NCBI GenBank assembly: GCA_036346375.1
Contig: JAYEVE010000547.1
Location: 23,146-87,145 of the forward strand
DNA: 64,000 nucleotides
Direction of reading: 5' to 3'
Source of the DNA: Guadua angustifolia
Taxonomy: Eukaryota > Streptophyta > Magnoliopsida > Poales > Poaceae
The translations under genes and the position numbers were made by a program. How positions within the stretch are numbered: the first letter of the stretch is position 1; every line of letters starts with the position of its first letter. The notes under the pieces are model-generated. The model made no database searches. It saw nothing but the letters and a program-made list of their open reading frames with translations, and was not told where the DNA came from. This document shows positions 33,883 to 44,877 of the stretch, piece after piece.

Positions 33883-34389
33883 CAGCTCCGGCGGCGCCAC
33901 GATTGCTGCTTGTGCTCGGTGGAGTTGGCGAGGAATCGGGTAGGGGGAGCGATGAGAGGAAGAGAAGGTGGTCGGGTCGGGCGGAGTTGCGAGTTGGTTC
34001 AGTTCAACGGTTCAACCAGCGAGTGTTTTATAGCCCATTAGACTATCTCCAGCGATTTCCCTTCCGTAATCCTTTCCACTCGACGGAATCCTTCCCAGAT
34101 TCCATTCCTTCCCAAAGATGCATCTCCAACAAGATCCTTCCACTTCCTTCCCATCCCTCCATCCATATTTTAAGCATATACTTTAACCGCCAAAGTTTGT
34201 ACCGTATTTTATACGAGAGCATATTTGACTTGTTTATGATGTGTTGCGTACATTTTTGGAACGAAAAAAATTAATTTTATAATAAATGCGGTTGGTTAAT
34301 ATTAAAAAAATATGTAATTTGCATGATTGTTAAAAAATGAGTATATACATAATTTTTACATGTGTTGCTTATAGTGCATAAAGAAGTAG

Positions 34390-34640
34390 CATGTGCATAG
34401 GTTCCTTGCCCTGGAAGGAGCTGTCACTTGTCCTGCACTGTGTTGTCACTTGTCCTGGACTGAGTTGTCACTTTACCCACAGCTGGCTTTTCCCGAATGA
34501 GTCATCACTTGTCCCTGACCGAAGTTGTCACTTGTCCTCAAGACTGAAGTTGTCACTTACCCACAGTGGCTTGTCCCTGGAAGGAGATGTCACTTGTCTA
34601 CAAATGGCTTGTCCCGAAGGAGTCATCACTTCCCCATTTC
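34390..34640. repeat. Irregular minisatellite of TGTCACTTGTCC motifs
   Basis: TTGTCACTTGTCCT-like words occur about nine times at 20-35 bp intervals, interspersed with CCACAGCTGGCTTTTCCC and CCCGAA(T/G)GAGTCATCACTT. They sit between the Harbinger TIR and the transposase gene. Confidence 0.7.
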
Positions 34641-35087
34641 CTTCCCGAGAAGCAACCTCCAACATCCTCCATAAAAGGAGAGACAGGATGATGAGAGTCC
34701 ATCAACACAACATTGGCTTTGAAGGAGGTTGTCTGCAACTCTAACCTCATCTCATTTGAGAGCTAGCAAGAACCATGAGTTCGTTTTCGTGGTGTTCCGA
34801 AGTTTTTCTCTGCGTGCTCATCAACTTATGATGCCGGAGGAGGAAGACGATGATCTCGCTAATGCGCATTGCCATTGAGGAGGAGGAACTAGCAAGACAA
34901 GAGAGCGTGCACCACGGTGGGGGCTCGCTTCTGGCCAGGCGGTGGTGCACCGAGGACACCTCGAGGGTGCGGCGAGGCTATACAATGACTACTTCTCCGA
35001 GACGCCCGTGTACGGTCACCCATTCTTCAGGCGTAGGTATGTGAGAGGTGGTACTTTTGGCTAAGACACCCGCTATTTCGCTGATAC

Positions 35088-35960
35088 GTGGTATGCCCTT
35101 GCAGGTTTCGGATGAGCAGGCACCTCTTCGTAAGGATCGCAAATGCTGTCGAGGCACATGATGATTGGTTCCAGCAGAAGAGAGATGGCGCCGGAAGGCT
35201 GGGCTTGTCTTCTCTTCAGAAGATGACCTCCGCTATCCGTCAACTAGCATACGGTATCTCCGGTGATGCTACTGACGAGTATGTTCGTATTGGCGGTAGC
35301 ACAGCCATTGAAGCCCTGAAGAAGTTTGTTCGGGCCGTAGTCGAGGTATTCAAGGATGAGTACCTCCGAGCCCCTACTCAAGCTGACACGGAGCGTCTGC
35401 TTGCCGTTGGGGCGGCGCGAGGATTTCCTGGGATGCTTGGAAGCATCGACTGCATGCATTGGAATTGGAAGAATTGCCCGAAGGCATTTCAGGGACAATT
35501 TACAGGGCATACTCACAAGCCCACATTAGTTTTGGAGGTCAGGCCTCGTGACGATCTGTGGATCTGCACGCCTTCTTCGCATGCCGTAGCCTCAATGACA
35601 TTAATGTGTTGCATAGATCTAACGTTCTTTTGCAAAGTTAATCGATGGTACTAGCCCCAAAGGAACTACACCATCAACGGCAACACGCACACAATGGGGT
35701 ACTATCTCGCGGACGGTATTTACCCCGAGTGGGCCACATTTGTGAAACCAATTCAGCGTGCTCGAGGAACAAGCGTGTCCATTTCGGCAAGCAGTGCAAG
35801 CAGCAAGGCGCAGGACGCGGAGCGAGCTTCGGTGTACTCCAAGCTCGCTTTGCTATTATCACGGCTCGCCAGATGTTGGGACCAATCCACCTACACGACA
35901 TCATGACAAGATGTATCATCATGCATAACATGATTATTGAGGATGAGAGGGAAGGTCCCC
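35088..35960 (+). pseudogene. Harbinger DDE transposase, frameshifted
   Basis: From about 35088 the frame reads FRMSRHLFVRIANAVEAHDD, then LGLSSLQKMTSAIRQLAYGI, DEYVRIGGSTAIEALKKF, and RGFPGMLGSIDCMHWNWKNC followed by GHTHKPT and DLWI. This is the DDE_4 (HARBI1-like) catalytic region; the first catalytic aspartate lies in the SIDCMHW motif. After DLWI (about 35567) the frame breaks. The continuation NGNTHTMGYYLADGIYPEWA is readable in another plus frame around 35679-35735, and FGVLQARFAII and ARCWDQST in further frames to about 35905, ending with DIMTRCIIMHNMIIEDER near 35900-35950. At least three frameshifts separate these blocks, so the enzyme is inactive. No N-terminal start has been identified with certainty. 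Confidence 0.88.
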
Positions 35961-36369
35961 CCAGGACCTCATTTATGACTTCATGGATGCTACGAGTGTT
36001 TGTTCATCCATCTACAGAAATAATGTATGTCATGCCGTCTACAAATAGCAAAACAATGCCTTTTAAACTGACTGCAAGCAACACAACAAAGAGCCGACTG
36101 CAACTATTATGTGTAAAAAAATTTACCAGCATAAAGCTAATTTGCAGTTCACCTAATAACTCCAAATGGAAAATGCATTATCTTTTAGCTTCGGAAGAGT
36201 CGGCAGGCTCCCAGTCATATCAGAGTGAGAAATATGCATACCGAAATGAGTTATATAGTCCAACCATAGGTAACAATTGAGCTTGACAAGGCATATATGT
36301 TATCAGACTGACAATTCACAGAAGCGTACATAACATTTGAGAATGACAATTCACAGATGCCATGAGAAG

Positions 36370-37165
36370 AATGAAAACCGGCAAGAATGACGCGAGAAGA
36401 ATGAAAACGGCACTATATACTTCACACGAAAATAGAAAACTGCCACTAATACCCACAGCACTTCAAATTGAGATATGTACTTCAATTGCGTAAATCATAT
36501 GACACTTCAACTTGAGATATATAATTTACAATGAAAACTGGGACTATTAGTTACTTAATGAAAACGGCACTATATACTTCACACCGAAAACATAAAACTA
36601 CCACTAATGTTAGCTGACACTTCAACTTGAGATATACAGAAAACTGCCACTAATGTTAGAGAAGAATGACACTTGAAAACTGCCACTAATGCGTAAATCA
36701 GATGACACTTGAACTTGAGATATATGCTTTAGAATGAAAACGGCACTAATTTTAGAGAAGAATGAAAACCGGCACTACATACTTCACACCGAAAACTGAA
36801 AACTGGAACTAATACCGAAAACACTTCAAATTGAGATATATACTTTCAATTGCGAAATCAGATAACACTTCAACTTGAGATATGTAGTTCACACTGAAAA
36901 CTGGCACTACTGCCCTAATGACACTTGAAAACTGCCACTAATGCGAAATCAGATGACACTTGAACTTGAGATATATGCTTTAGAATGAAAACTGGCACTA
37001 ATTTTAGAGAAGAATGAAAACTGGCACTACATACTTCACACCGAAAACTGAAAACTGGAACTAATACCGAAAACACTTCAAATTGAGATATATACTTTCA
37101 ATTGCGAAATCAGATAACACTTCAACTTGAGATATGTAGTTCACACTGAAAATCGCACTCGCCAC
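36370..37165. repeat. Tandem ~250-bp repeats built from ~80-bp subunits
   Basis: TTTTAGAGAAGAATGAAAAC recurs at about 36750 and 37001, and the sequence between is repeated nearly unchanged (ACATACTTCACACCGAAAAC, CAAATTGAGATATATACTTT). Shorter internal repeats of GAAAACTGGCACTA and CACTTCAACTTGAGATAT continue back to about 36370. They lie in the untranslated right half of the Harbinger element. Confidence 0.8.
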
Positions 37166-38382
37166 TAATACCGAAAACATGTGAAGAATGTCGTAGCATG
37201 ACGTAAAAAGTTCTATACCAAACTTAGATCTAAATGGTAATTCGAGAAAGTTTCAAAGGTTGAAAGCTGAACTGATTTCACAAAGTTATCGCCGAAGTTT
37301 ACCCTACCTTCAACTCGGTCATATACAAAAACTTGGCTATTATGCAGTTAGAACAAATTGTTCCGTGGTTTGTCAAGATGAAACCAATAACCTATTCTCG
37401 CAATGAATATCACTGCATTGTCAAATTTCAAGACGCATAAAATTTCAGATTTTACGCATCAAAACGCTAGAAGTTTTGAACGCATTGAGGTTGCGAAAGC
37501 ATCTGAAATGTCCAACCTAAATCATAAAATCAGATCAACAATACCAGGCTATTTATAGTCACAAAATCGTGGCTCATACCAAGTTAATGGTCATATGAGC
37601 TACTCTCAAATTTAATAGTCATATGAGCTACTCCCAAATTTATAGTCACAAATTTAAGATTTTTAATGGTCATATGAGCTACTCTCAAATTTAACAGTCA
37701 TGTCCTCATACCAGATGGAAATATTTGCAACAACAAGCTTATGTATAAGATCAAACCATTTCAGATCTCACCTATGTGTAAGAACCAACAGAACTAACAG
37801 ATCCAACCAAACTCATAACGACATCAAGCTCATTAATCTTCAGATCAAGTATTTCCATCCGGTCATACCACCAATATAGCATGCTCGAGCTGGACTCGCA
37901 TGGAACAATGGTAAAAATGGCGCCGCCCAAAACCCTAAAACCACCTAAATAATCAGATCCGAGCAATCGACGTGGACCATTAACTCGAATCCGGTCACCA
38001 TGACAGATCCATGAACAAATTCGCGGCGAAGTTGGGGAAATTTTACTCGTGGACACGACGGCGGTCTCCGTGCACGCCGGTGAAGAGGCCAGTACTCCTC
38101 TTCACGAACCATCATGGCCGCCGACGAAGTCGCCTTCGCCCGCCCTTTCGTCGCTGAATGCTTTCGCCCGGACGACGGCGCGGTGTCCTCTTCCGCTGAC
38201 CATGAACGGTCACCAAAGAAGTCCTCGAGCGGAAGGAATGGGAGCAGAATCTCCCGCCGAGAATCTTCCTATCTCCTGGACGCGCTCGAGGGAAATCGCT
38301 GAGACGTGGTGTCGCTCCTTGGGCGCTGTTTTCCCATCAGAGGGAAAGGGAACGGGAGGAGAGCTCGCTGGAGATAGTCTTA

Positions 38383-38775
38383 GCCCCCACATTTTTTTTT
38401 TCAAATTTAGCCATTTTCTAAATAAAATTATAAAATGCCTCCCTCGTCAACCGTGAAGGTCACGGCACTCCTGTACTACAGTAAGATTTCTGCCGAGCTC
38501 TTTTTTTTTCTCACTAGGAATGTGTCAATCAAATTCACTAAGTAATCACTTTAATTAATTAATTAAATCACTTATCTAGTATCTGCTGGTGTAGGGATGC
38601 TCCACGGATTCCTACTACGAGGTTTACGTTGCTACGGTACGGGAGCGTATATCGATGCTCCCATGATAAAAAAAAGTAGGCTATTTTTTTTAACTATTTT
38701 TGCACGAGGCTAGTTTTCAAAAAGATATAGATGGCTAGAAAACATTGGACTGGCAGCCAGCTAAAGATGGGAATA
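38383..38775. other. Intergenic, no gene seen
   Basis: Low-complexity T-rich sequence between the Harbinger element and the start of the tandem duplication. Nothing recognised. Confidence 0.4.
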
Positions 38776-38870
38776 TGCTAAGTGGGTCTCTCTCTCTAAG
38801 ATGGTAATGCTGTTTTTTTTTAAAAAAAAAACAAATTGCGATTCTAAAAATCATGAGGTACATATGTTTA

Positions 38871-39055
38871 AGGGATTTGATAAACATTAATCGGATGTTT
38901 TTTTTGTTGAAATCACCCAAATCTAGAACCATTGGATCATTGTTGAGATTCGGGAGTATCGATTATATCCGATCCTATGATTTGATCCAACGGCCCGGTG
39001 AATTTAGATGTTAGTTAAGATAAAAACATCCGGATGATACCTATACACTCCCTAC
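38871..39055. mobile_element. Small MITE-like insertion unique to copy 1
   Basis: 185 bp between GTTTA at 38866-38870 and 39056-39060. Copy 2 has a single GTTTA and no insert (around 47025-47040). Inner inverted segments CGGATGTTTTT and AAAAACATCCG are visible; the ends AGGGATTTGAT and, inverted, GTAGGGAGTGTAT are only loosely similar. Superfamily not assigned. Confidence 0.7.
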
Positions 39056-39317
39056 GTTTATTTCACTTCTTACGTAACCTAGGTCCTAAACAAGACCGTA
39101 TGAGAATGGCCCCGCAAGATTATATGATCATTTTAACAATCTTCATTATCGTAACGTCTAGTGAGCTTTTGAGGGAATAGTATATGATCATGGCGCGGAT
39201 TTTCTATACAACTGCAGCTATTCTGGATCACCATGAGCACGGCAAGGACTACGTTTCCAGATAGGAGCTGCTGAAATGTGATGTATCAGGTAAGAGTGCA
39301 GAAAAGAACTCTCACCC

Positions 39318-40242
39318 AGGATTCACAAAATCGTTTTTTCGAATTCTTTCAATTTTCAATGTAGGCAAAAACATGTCGAAAATCAATAGAAACTGAAAAA
39401 GTTTGAATTCCAAAATTTTGAACTCCGTGGTCAAACAATGCTGAAAAAAAATCGAGCAATTTTTGCTAATTTTCGACCGGTTTTCTTCGATCATTAACCG
39501 ATTTTCGAACGATTTCTTTTGATTTTTAGCACACAGATGGAAAGTTTAAAAAAATATATAAAAAAATTGCAAAAAATTATAAAAAACCCAAATAATCTAA
39601 AAAACACCTCAGATAAATTTCAATTATTTTTTAATTCATTTAGTGCATCTGGAAAATCAAAACAACAAATAATAAAGGGAACAGAGACACTGTTAGATTT
39701 TTATAAAAATTTATAAGCTTGATCATGCTCTTAAATTTTAATGGTACCACAAAGAGTTCCCAAATATCATATGTTAAAATTTTAGAAATATTATACTTCA
39801 TTTAGTACCACTAGAAAATCAAAAATAGAAGAGCATATACAAAGATAGTAGCACTATTAGAATTTTTAAAAAATACATAGGTCTGATCATCATCTAAAAA
39901 TTTTATACAATCATTAAGATTGCCTCTGGACCTCACAAATTTTTTTCAAAAATATTAGACTTCATTTATTGATCCTAGAAAATAAAAAACAGAACAGTGC
40001 ATAAAAAGATAGTAACACAAACAGTTTTTTTTCTTAGAAATACACAGATCTGATAATCATTTGAAAATTTTAAAGCATCATTAGAATTGCCTTAGGACCT
40101 CACATAAAAAAATTTTAACACATTTTGCTAATTTTTTTATTTGTTTTTCAAAATTTTGAATTTGACATCCACCGGTTTATCGAGCGGTATTTATTGCCGA
40201 ACCGCCTCTATACACGTGAAAATCGTGACTTTAAGAACTCTG
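39318..40242. mobile_element. Mutator-like non-autonomous element unique to copy 1
   Basis: A 925-bp AT-rich element between CTCTCACCC (39309-39317) and CTCTCATCC (40243-40251), a 9-bp duplication with one mismatch. Copy 2 has the uninterrupted site ACTCTCACCCCTCTAG near 47475. The interior shares the ~165-bp repeat (CTGATCATCATCTAAAAAT) with the element at 10078-12177, so both belong to one family. No coding capacity. Confidence 0.78.
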
Positions 40243-41408
40243 CTCTCATCCCTCTAGGTCGGAGTGTTGTTTCCTCTTCTTCTTGGCCACATTATGCATA
40301 TTTCAATACCAGATTACGTGTTGCAGTAATTGGTAGCTAACTACGACTGCTCACGGCCGGATATGTACACATGGCAACTTAGCAGCTACTCCGTCAGCTA
40401 AAATGCAGAGTAGATACATTTGAAAACGAACAATAATATTTCAGGATAAAGAATGCAGATATTCCCGGTTCCCAGTGGCTGTTCGATATTACAAATTTAC
40501 AATGCAGACTATGCAGTATTCTTTGCCAGGCAAAAAAAGGTTCACGCAAACTTCATTCAAGAAATGATACTGAAACTAAACCACACGGGTTCATTTTCAG
40601 TTGAGAAAAAGGACAGTCCAGATTTAACATATCAACTCCAAGTAGGCTTGCCAAGTATGAAATGAACATTTATCCAAAAAAAGAAGCAGCAGAAATGTAA
40701 ACCTACAAGAAGAGACATTATAATTCAGCATGATTTCTTACTCATTTCTTGCTTAAACTGCCCAACTGGAAACAAAACTTGCTAAATCAACCGTGTTTAC
40801 TACACTCTTTTCTTAGTTAGACTGGTGGACTAAAGAAAACACTTGAAGCATCAGCTCTGGAAGAAGCCAACAGCAGAAGGTTCATGTTAATGGATGGATC
40901 ACTGGGACCTCATGGCGGTGCCAATCTGCCCGTAGCACGGCCTGAAAATATACAGTTGCTAAATATTATAACAATGCCATAGCTCAACATTCAAACATAT
41001 GAGGCACGGAATTTCGAGCATTTACAAGATCGGGTTTGGGACGTGTCCTCCAGATTGGTCACAAAGGAGAGAGCAGAACAGTGGACCAACAAGTTCCTAG
41101 TTATATCTAGTCAATTTCAAGACTGGGAGGCCATTAACAAGTTGAACCAAAGCAAAATTAGGTAGGGGTATGAGATTGCAACCTTCCAATTTCATGAACT
41201 AATTGTTCTTGAGCACAGATACCATCATCAACACCTTTATGTGGCTAACTGAAACATTACTTGCAGGCTAACTAATTAGTCGCGAATCACAACTAGGCAA
41301 ACATATAAAAGTTGTACATGGTAGAGGTAAGCAACGAGGCTGCAATGCTTACCACCTGGAGTGTAGAAGCTCATGTAGGGAATGATTCTTTTGATGGTTG
41401 CCCTGCTG

Positions 41409-44400
41409 ACCCCGATTCTGTGGGATTCGGGGGATGGTGTCCCTATTTGTAAACCCAGATATAAATTTGAGAAATGGTGGTTACTCCAGGATGACTTTAT
41501 TGATCTTGTTAATACGACTTGGAACACCCCGGTTAGAGCGAGTAGGGCTATTGATATTTGGCAAGTTAAAGTTAGAAACATCAGGAAGGTAACTAAAGGT
41601 TGGAGCTATAATAGAGAAGCGGACATTAAGAGGAGAAAACGAGCTCTTCTAAATGAGTTTGATAATCTGGATGTCCTGTCAGAATCTAGAAATCTCTCTA
41701 GTGCTGAAAGTTCTAAACTTGATTTGGTTAAGAAAGAACTTGAGCATATTTGGAGCATTGAAGAAACTAAAGCTAGACAGAGAGCTAGAGATAGAAATGT
41801 GAAAGAAGGTGATAAGAACACTAAATATTTTCATTCTGTTGCTAATCAGAGGCGCAGGAAAAATTTTATTCCCACCCTCGAAGGGCCAACTGGTCCAACT
41901 GGTGATCCTAAGGAGATGCTTAATATTGCCTGCAACTTTTATAAATCGCTATTTGGTTTTGAAGCTAAGCCTAATATTAATATCAATGATAGTTTTTTTG
42001 ATACTAATGAGAAGATCTCTGTGGAGGACAATTTATTGCTGGAGGCACCATTCACAGAAGAAGAGATTAGGAGTGCGGTTTTTGGGTCCTACCCTGACGG
42101 GGCGCCGGGTCCCGATGGCTTGCCTTTTCTTTTTTACCAAAAGTTCTGGGAGCTGATTAAGTATGACCTTCTCAACCTTTTTAAAGATTTTGAGAATAAT
42201 GATCTTGAGTTGTTTCGGCTTAATTTTGCTATGATTTCGTTGATTCCCAAAGAGAATGATGCCAGAAACATCAAGCAGTTTAGACCTATTAGTTTGTTAA
42301 ATTGTAGTTATAAAATCATTTCCAAAGTCCTTACTAATAGACTCAAACCCTATTTGTAACAAAATTATCTCTCAAATCAAACTGCTTTTCTCAAGAACAG
42401 ATATATTCTTGAAAGTGTGGTTACTGCTCACGAGGTCATCCATAGAATCCATCAAAACAAAGTAAAAGGTCTTGTCCTCAAGTTGGATTTTGAGAAAGCG
42501 TATGATAAAGTGAATTGGAGTTTTCTTTTGGATGTTTTGACGAAGTGGGGTTTTGGTAGTAAGTGGAGGTGTTGGATTCTGTCCTTACTCGATAAGGGCT
42601 CTGTTGGGGTTAAGATAAATGACGTCGAGAGTGATTTCTTCTTAATTGGTAAAGGTCTGAGACAGGGTGACCCACTTTCGCCCATCCTCTTTAATCTGGT
42701 TGCTGACATTTTTACCAGAATTCTTCGGAAAGCTGCTGACAATGAGTTGTTGGAGGGTCTGTGTAGTGATTTCTGCCCGGGGGGTGTTATTAGTTTGCAA
42801 TATGCGGATGACACTCTTTTGTTTCTCAAAAATAATGAAAGATTTGCTTTACATCTGAAATGGTTTCTGTCCTGTTTTGAGCAAATGTCGGGGCTTCGTA
42901 TTAACTTTCATAAGAGTGAGCTGATTCCTCTTGGGTGTGATGAGATTGAGACTGGTGTTTTTGCTAATATTTTTTGTCAGAAGATGGGTACGTTTCCCAT
43001 TAAATATCTCGGTATTCCGCCCATTATGACAAGATTTCTAAAGAGGACTTCCAACCATTAGTTGATAAGATTTTAAAAAGGATTGCTGGTTGGAGGGGTA
43101 AACTTCTTTCGTTTGCTGGGCGTTTAACTCTCATTAAGGCTTGTCTGTCAAGTATTCCGGTGTATCTTTTATCCTTCTTTAGGTTTCCTAAGTGGGCTAT
43201 TGATTTGCTTAATTCTCAGATGGCCAATTGTCTTTGGAATGATTTTGAAGGGCACAGTAAGCTGCATCTTGCTAATTGGCATTTGGTTTCTATGAAGAAA
43301 GAGTATGGTGGCCTCGGGATTCCTAGCATCAGAGACTTAAACTTGTGCTTGATGGCTTCTTGGGTTAAGAGGTTTCACAGTATTGAGAATAAACAATGGG
43401 TTGATCTGATTAGATACAAGTATAGGACTGATAATCCGAATGTCTTTGCCTGCCGTTCTGATCATGTTTCTGTTTTTTGGAAAGGGGTGCTCTGGGCTCT
43501 TCAGGCTACTAAGTTTGGTTATAGATGGATGGTGGGTAACGGTAAGAAAATTAGATTTTGGGAGGACATTTGGTTTGGAACTTCTTGTTTAGCGGTTCAA
43601 TTTGGGGATCTTTATGTTTTGGTGAATGAAAAGGGGCGGTCTATTGCGGAGATTTGGGATGGTATTAATGTCAAATGTACTTTCCGAAGGACTTTTTCTG
43701 AGAGATTGATGTTGAGGTGGTTAGAATTAACGGAAGTTATGTAAACAAGATTATCTTCTCGAGATGAAGATGACTCGTTGGTTTGGCAATATTCTAGTAA
43801 TGGAGTTTATTCGGTTAAATCCCTTTATGCTATTATTAACTTTAGGGGGGTTGTTCCGGTTTTTATTCCGGCTATCTGGAAGTTGGTTGTTCCTCCTAGG
43901 GTCCATTTCTTTCTCTGGTTGCTCTCTCATAATAAAATTTTAACTAAAGATAATTTGTTAAAGAGGGGGATTGATAAAGGTGTTTCTTGCTACTGTTGTA
44001 ATGAAGATGAATCGGCTTTTCATATCTTTTTCGATTGTGTGGTGGCTAAGAATGTTTGGAGTATTATCTCGGAGTTCTTTGGTATTAATGTTGGTTTTAA
44101 CTTTGAATCTATTATGCTTCGGTTGAGCAACTCTAAGCATGGTGCTCTTAATTCGATTTGTCGGCAAACTATTTGGAGCATTTGGAAGACAAGAAATGAT
44201 ATGATTTTTGATGCATGCAGGTTGGCTAAGTGTAAAAATCGTGTGGAGAAGACTGCTGGTATTACTAAAGAGTTGGAGACCTTTGTTCTCAAAAGGATGG
44301 AAATCACGATCACCGGTTCTGCAGAAGCTCGAGAGTAACATCCTGTCTTCATACCTCCGAAGCTAAAGCATGCTGACTGGAGGGTTGTGGGTCTATTTTT

Positions 44401-44877
44401 GGCTGGTCCGGAGTGTGGCTTTGCTAAGATGTGAAGGTGGAGTCTGTGGTCTAAGGTTTCGAAGCAGCAAATTTCGCTTCGCGCACTCATATATCTCGCC
44501 TTTGAAGCTTAGAGTATTGTGGATGAGGAAGAGATTTTGTTTATTTTGATCACCGGAAGAGTTTTTGTTTCGGTCTGTGAAGATCTGGGTAGCGGTTTGA
44601 GGGTGAGGAGTTTGTGTCGCCTTGATCACCGATGGAGGTTTTAAGGTCATGTTTTTTGTGTGTGTTGTTGCTAGCAAAATGAGAGGGAGTTATGCTCAAA
44701 GTTATGTTTTTGGTTCCTACTGTGGGCTGGTATTTTGCCGAGAGTCTTGGTTGAGTGTTTGGAGTCTGTTGTTGGTTGTTTTGGCGATGTGGTTGTTTGA
44801 TGTTAACTGTTTTGTTGCAAGTTTCAGTAATGGAACTGGGGCATCGTGTTGATGTCCTGTGAATCAAAAAAAAAAAA
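41409..44877 (+). mobile_element. L1-type LINE, 5'-truncated, in an F-box gene
   Basis: A 3.47 kb insert ending in a poly(A) run (44866-44878) and flanked by the 15-bp duplication ATGGTTGCCCTGCTG at 41394-41408 and 44878-44892. It encodes the C-terminal two thirds of L1 ORF2 in antisense orientation to the F-box gene. ORF1 and most of the endonuclease domain are missing, the usual result of incomplete target-primed reverse transcription. The homologous site in copy 2 (about 48680-48695) is empty. Confidence 0.95.
41420..44338 (+). pseudogene. LINE ORF2 reverse transcriptase, with nonsense codons and a frameshift
   Basis: In order: a spacer region (KFEKWWLLQDDFIDLVNTTW), reverse transcriptase (PDGAPGPDGLPFLFYQKFW; KQFRPISLLNCSYKIISKVL; LVLKLDFEKAYDKVNWSFL; GLRQGDPLSPILFNLVAD), and the catalytic YADD motif near 42800 (LQYADDTLLFLKN). 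A C-terminal zinc-finger-like region follows (WKLVVPPRVHFFLWLL, CYCCNEDESAFHIFFDC), typical of the plant zf-RVT domain. Lesions are a TAA after KPYL (42357-42359), a one- or two-base frameshift near 43022 after YLGIPP, and a TAA after LTEVM (43742-43744). Few lesions over 2.9 kb suggest a fairly recent insertion. Confidence 0.92.

Larger units (their letters stand above)
34041..38379. mobile_element. PIF/Harbinger transposon, 4.3 kb
   Basis: TIRs GACTATCTCCAGCGATTTCC (left) and, inverted, GACTATCTCCAGCGAGCTCT (right) are flanked by TTA at 34038-34040 and 38380-38382, the classic PIF target. Inside are a DDE transposase pseudogene (35088-35960), a minisatellite-like zone (34390-34630) and ~250-bp tandem repeats (36370-37165). 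A minus-strand open stretch near the right end (37772-38056) may belong to the second (Myb-like) Harbinger gene, but I see no clear Myb motif. The MITE at 27032-27286 shares its ends. Confidence 0.93.

Noticed and set aside
33735..34274. 179-codon plus frame and the 347-codon plus frame 32998-34041 opposite the F-box gene
   Set aside because: Antisense shadows of the GC-rich F-box exon; their sequences (GGRRR, EEAGGG runs) lack domains, and the minus frame has a clear F-box.
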